This document shows, in pieces, positions 62,664 through 64,000 of a stretch of 64,000 nt of DNA; position 1 is the first letter of the stretch, and each line of letters begins with the position of its first letter. A model generated the notes under the pieces. That model saw only the letters and a list, made by a program, of their open reading frames with translations, ran no database searches and was not told the DNA's origin. Both the position numbers and the translations under genes were made by a program. Source of the stretch: Olivibacter sp. SDN3 (GTDB lineage: Bacteria; Bacteroidota; Bacteroidia; Sphingobacteriales; Sphingobacteriaceae); NCBI RefSeq assembly GCF_014334135.1, contig NZ_CP060497.1:4030001-4094000 (forward strand), given 5' to 3'.

Positions 62664-63917
62664 ATGAATATTTTAAAATTTTTTACGGCAGGTAGTGTAG
62701 ACGATGGAAAAAGTACACTTATTGGTAGGATGCTTTATGACACCGAATCGATCCTGGCAGATCAGTTGGAAGCATTACAGAATTCCAATCGTAAAAATGA
62801 TGACGGAACTATAGATCTGGCTATACTCACCGATGGATTAAGGGCAGAAAGAGAGCAGGGCATTACTATCGATGTAGCGTACAAATATTTTCAAACAGAA
62901 AAGCGCAAATTTATAATTGCAGACACTCCCGGGCACATTCAATATACCAGAAATATGGTTACGGGAGCTTCAACAGCCGATTTAGCTATTGTATTGATAG
63001 ACGCACGTAACGGAGTGGTTGAACAAACTGTACGACACTCGTATTTAGTTTCACTTCTGGGAATTAAACACTTAATTGTTTGTGTAAATAAAATGGATAT
63101 GGTAGACTATAGTGAGGAGGTGTTTGGGTCTATCATTCAGAAATATAAAGCGTTAGCACATCAACTGAATTTGGAAGAAGTTACCTACATTCCTGTAAGC
63201 GCCTTGAAAGGCGATAATGTAGTGCAAACATCTGAACGTATGTTTTGGTATCGGGGAAAAAGTTTACTTCATTATTTGGAACAAGTAGATGTTACACCCA
63301 CTTTGGATGTTGCCTACGCTAGATTGCCAGTGCAATGGGTCGTTCGGCCGCAAACTGATGATTTGCATGATTACCGTGGGTACGCTGGGAAGGTCGCTAG
63401 TGGAACTTTTAGATTAAATGATGAGGTAACTGTTTTACCGTCTGGCCAAACATCGGTAGTTAGTAAGATAGAGCAGTATAATCTGTCTCCTGAAGAGGCT
63501 TATGCCGGCCAGTCAATTGTCATGCATCTCAAGGATGATATTGATATTAGTCGAGGAGACGTTATTGTCAACAGTACGAACTTGCCCTATCAAAGCCAGA
63601 TAATTGAAGCAGACCTTTGCTGGATGGATACACGTCCATTGGATTCATCAATTACCTATCTCATACAGCATAATAGTAAAATAACACGCTGTAAGATTCA
63701 AGAAATTGTCTATAACGTAGATATTAATACCTTGGAGAAACATAGTGCGGAGGAATTTAAACTCAATGATATAGGCAGGGTGAGGTTAAAGACTGCAGAA
63801 GCATTACCTTTTGATTTATATGACGATAATAGAACAAATGGTTCTGCAATCTTAGTTGATAGTAGAACCAATTTAACCGTTGGAGCGTTGATGTTTCGGG
63901 TCGCCTTTGATTATTAG
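62664..63917 (+). CDS. cysN: Sulfate adenylyltransferase subunit 1 (GTPase)
   Basis: EF-Tu-like GTPase that drives APS formation by CysD. 417 residues. Seen: G1 AGSVDDGKSTLIGRMLYD, G2 region REQGITIDVAY, G3 ADTPGHIQYTRNMVTGAS, G4 CVNKMD, then two beta-barrel domains. It is the CysN-only form without a fused CysC APS kinase, in keeping with an APS-type CysH. It is the last gene of the cluster seen in the window. Confidence 0.97.
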   Translation: MNILKFFTAGSVDDGKSTLIGRMLYDTESILADQLEALQNSNRKNDDGTIDLAILTDGLRAEREQGITIDVAYKYFQTEKRKFIIADTPGHIQYTRNMVTGASTADLAIVLIDARNGVVEQTVRHSYLVSLLGIKHLIVCVNKMDMVDYSEEVFGSIIQKYKALAHQLNLEEVTYIPVSALKGDNVVQTSERMFWYRGKSLLHYLEQVDVTPTLDVAYARLPVQWVVRPQTDDLHDYRGYAGKVASGTFRLNDEVTVLPSGQTSVVSKIEQYNLSPEEAYAGQSIVMHLKDDIDISRGDVIVNSTNLPYQSQIIEADLCWMDTRPLDSSITYLIQHNSKITRCKIQEIVYNVDINTLEKHSAEEFKLNDIGRVRLKTAEALPFDLYDDNRTNGSAILVDSRTNLTVGALMFRVAFDY

Positions 63918-63949
63918 ATAAGGGAGAAAATTGTTATAAAACAATAAGG

Positions 63950-64000
63950 AGCTGTCTAAAAAGCCCTATTAATAGAAGATCCCCGATACTGAAAAAGTGT
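63950..64000. other. Possible insertion-sequence end at the window edge
   Basis: The stretch AGGAGCTGTCTAAAAAGCCC resembles the terminal inverted repeats (GAGxCTGTCTxAAAAG type) of Bacteroidota insertion sequences. The partner repeat and any transposase would lie beyond 64000, so this cannot be confirmed. Confidence 0.25.

Noticed and set aside
1-64000. CRISPR array, prophage or defence island
   Set aside because: No regularly spaced direct repeats with unique spacers, no cas, phage structural, integrase or toxin-antitoxin genes were seen.

Overview
The window is chromosomal DNA of a Bacteroidota bacterium, most likely Sphingobacteriaceae (Pedobacter/Sphingobacterium/Olivibacter-like). The reasons are low G+C, many copies of the Bacteroidota -7 promoter element TAnnTTTG just upstream of start codons, few Shine-Dalgarno sites, and lineage-typical genes (DUF3822 beside rsmD, a TamL-type lipoprotein barrel, YpdA, WbqC). 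Almost all of it is housekeeping and metabolic DNA. There is no prophage, CRISPR array or complete transposon; a possible insertion-sequence end lies at the far right edge.

Layout. 1-1450 is a truncated sensor histidine kinase, followed by an odd array of ten 11-bp repeats. 1892-10783 holds clpB, pyrE, a SRPBCC protein, a Nudix hydrolase, coaD, rsmD, a DUF3822 gene, a RecD-like helicase and murI. 10858-19579 holds a membrane-anchored glutamate-synthase-like flavoprotein, aroQ, a duplicated lipocalin-like secreted protein, a glycosyltransferase plus lipid A-type acyltransferase pair, WbqC, a small outer-membrane barrel and a FUSC-family membrane protein. 20112-31241 holds ppc, a DUF4142-like lipoprotein, a Gfo/Idh oxidoreductase, a lysine-rich disordered protein, ppk1-ppx (polyphosphate) and lysC-lysA (lysine). 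31321-45000 holds topA, mnmA, a divergent SDR/GH15 pair, a sugar-acid-type IlvD/Edd dehydratase, purE, purK, nuoB, nuoA, ypdA and a transaldolase-like gene. The SRP RNA gene is at 45100-45195. gltB-gltD, two SpoU methyltransferases, tRNA-Cys, a 59-residue protein and tamL follow.

The right end (56483-63917) is a complete assimilatory sulfate reduction cluster in one orientation: sulfite reductase, uroporphyrinogen methyltransferase, a siroheme-synthase/TauE-SafE fusion, APS reductase, cysD and cysN. ATP sulfurylase (CysDN) makes APS, CysH reduces it to sulfite, and the siroheme-dependent reductase makes sulfide. The second and third genes make siroheme, and the fused membrane domain could move sulfite or another sulfur anion.

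The points most worth a second look are: the siroheme-synthase/TauE fusion; the extra C-terminal domain on the sulfite reductase; a degenerate leader of about 100 bp shared by the GH15 gene and cobA that ends exactly at both start codons; the 11-bp tandem array; the lysine-rich protein next to the polyphosphate genes; nuoAB placed next to purKE instead of nuoC; and several promoters so close to start codons that leaderless mRNAs are likely.
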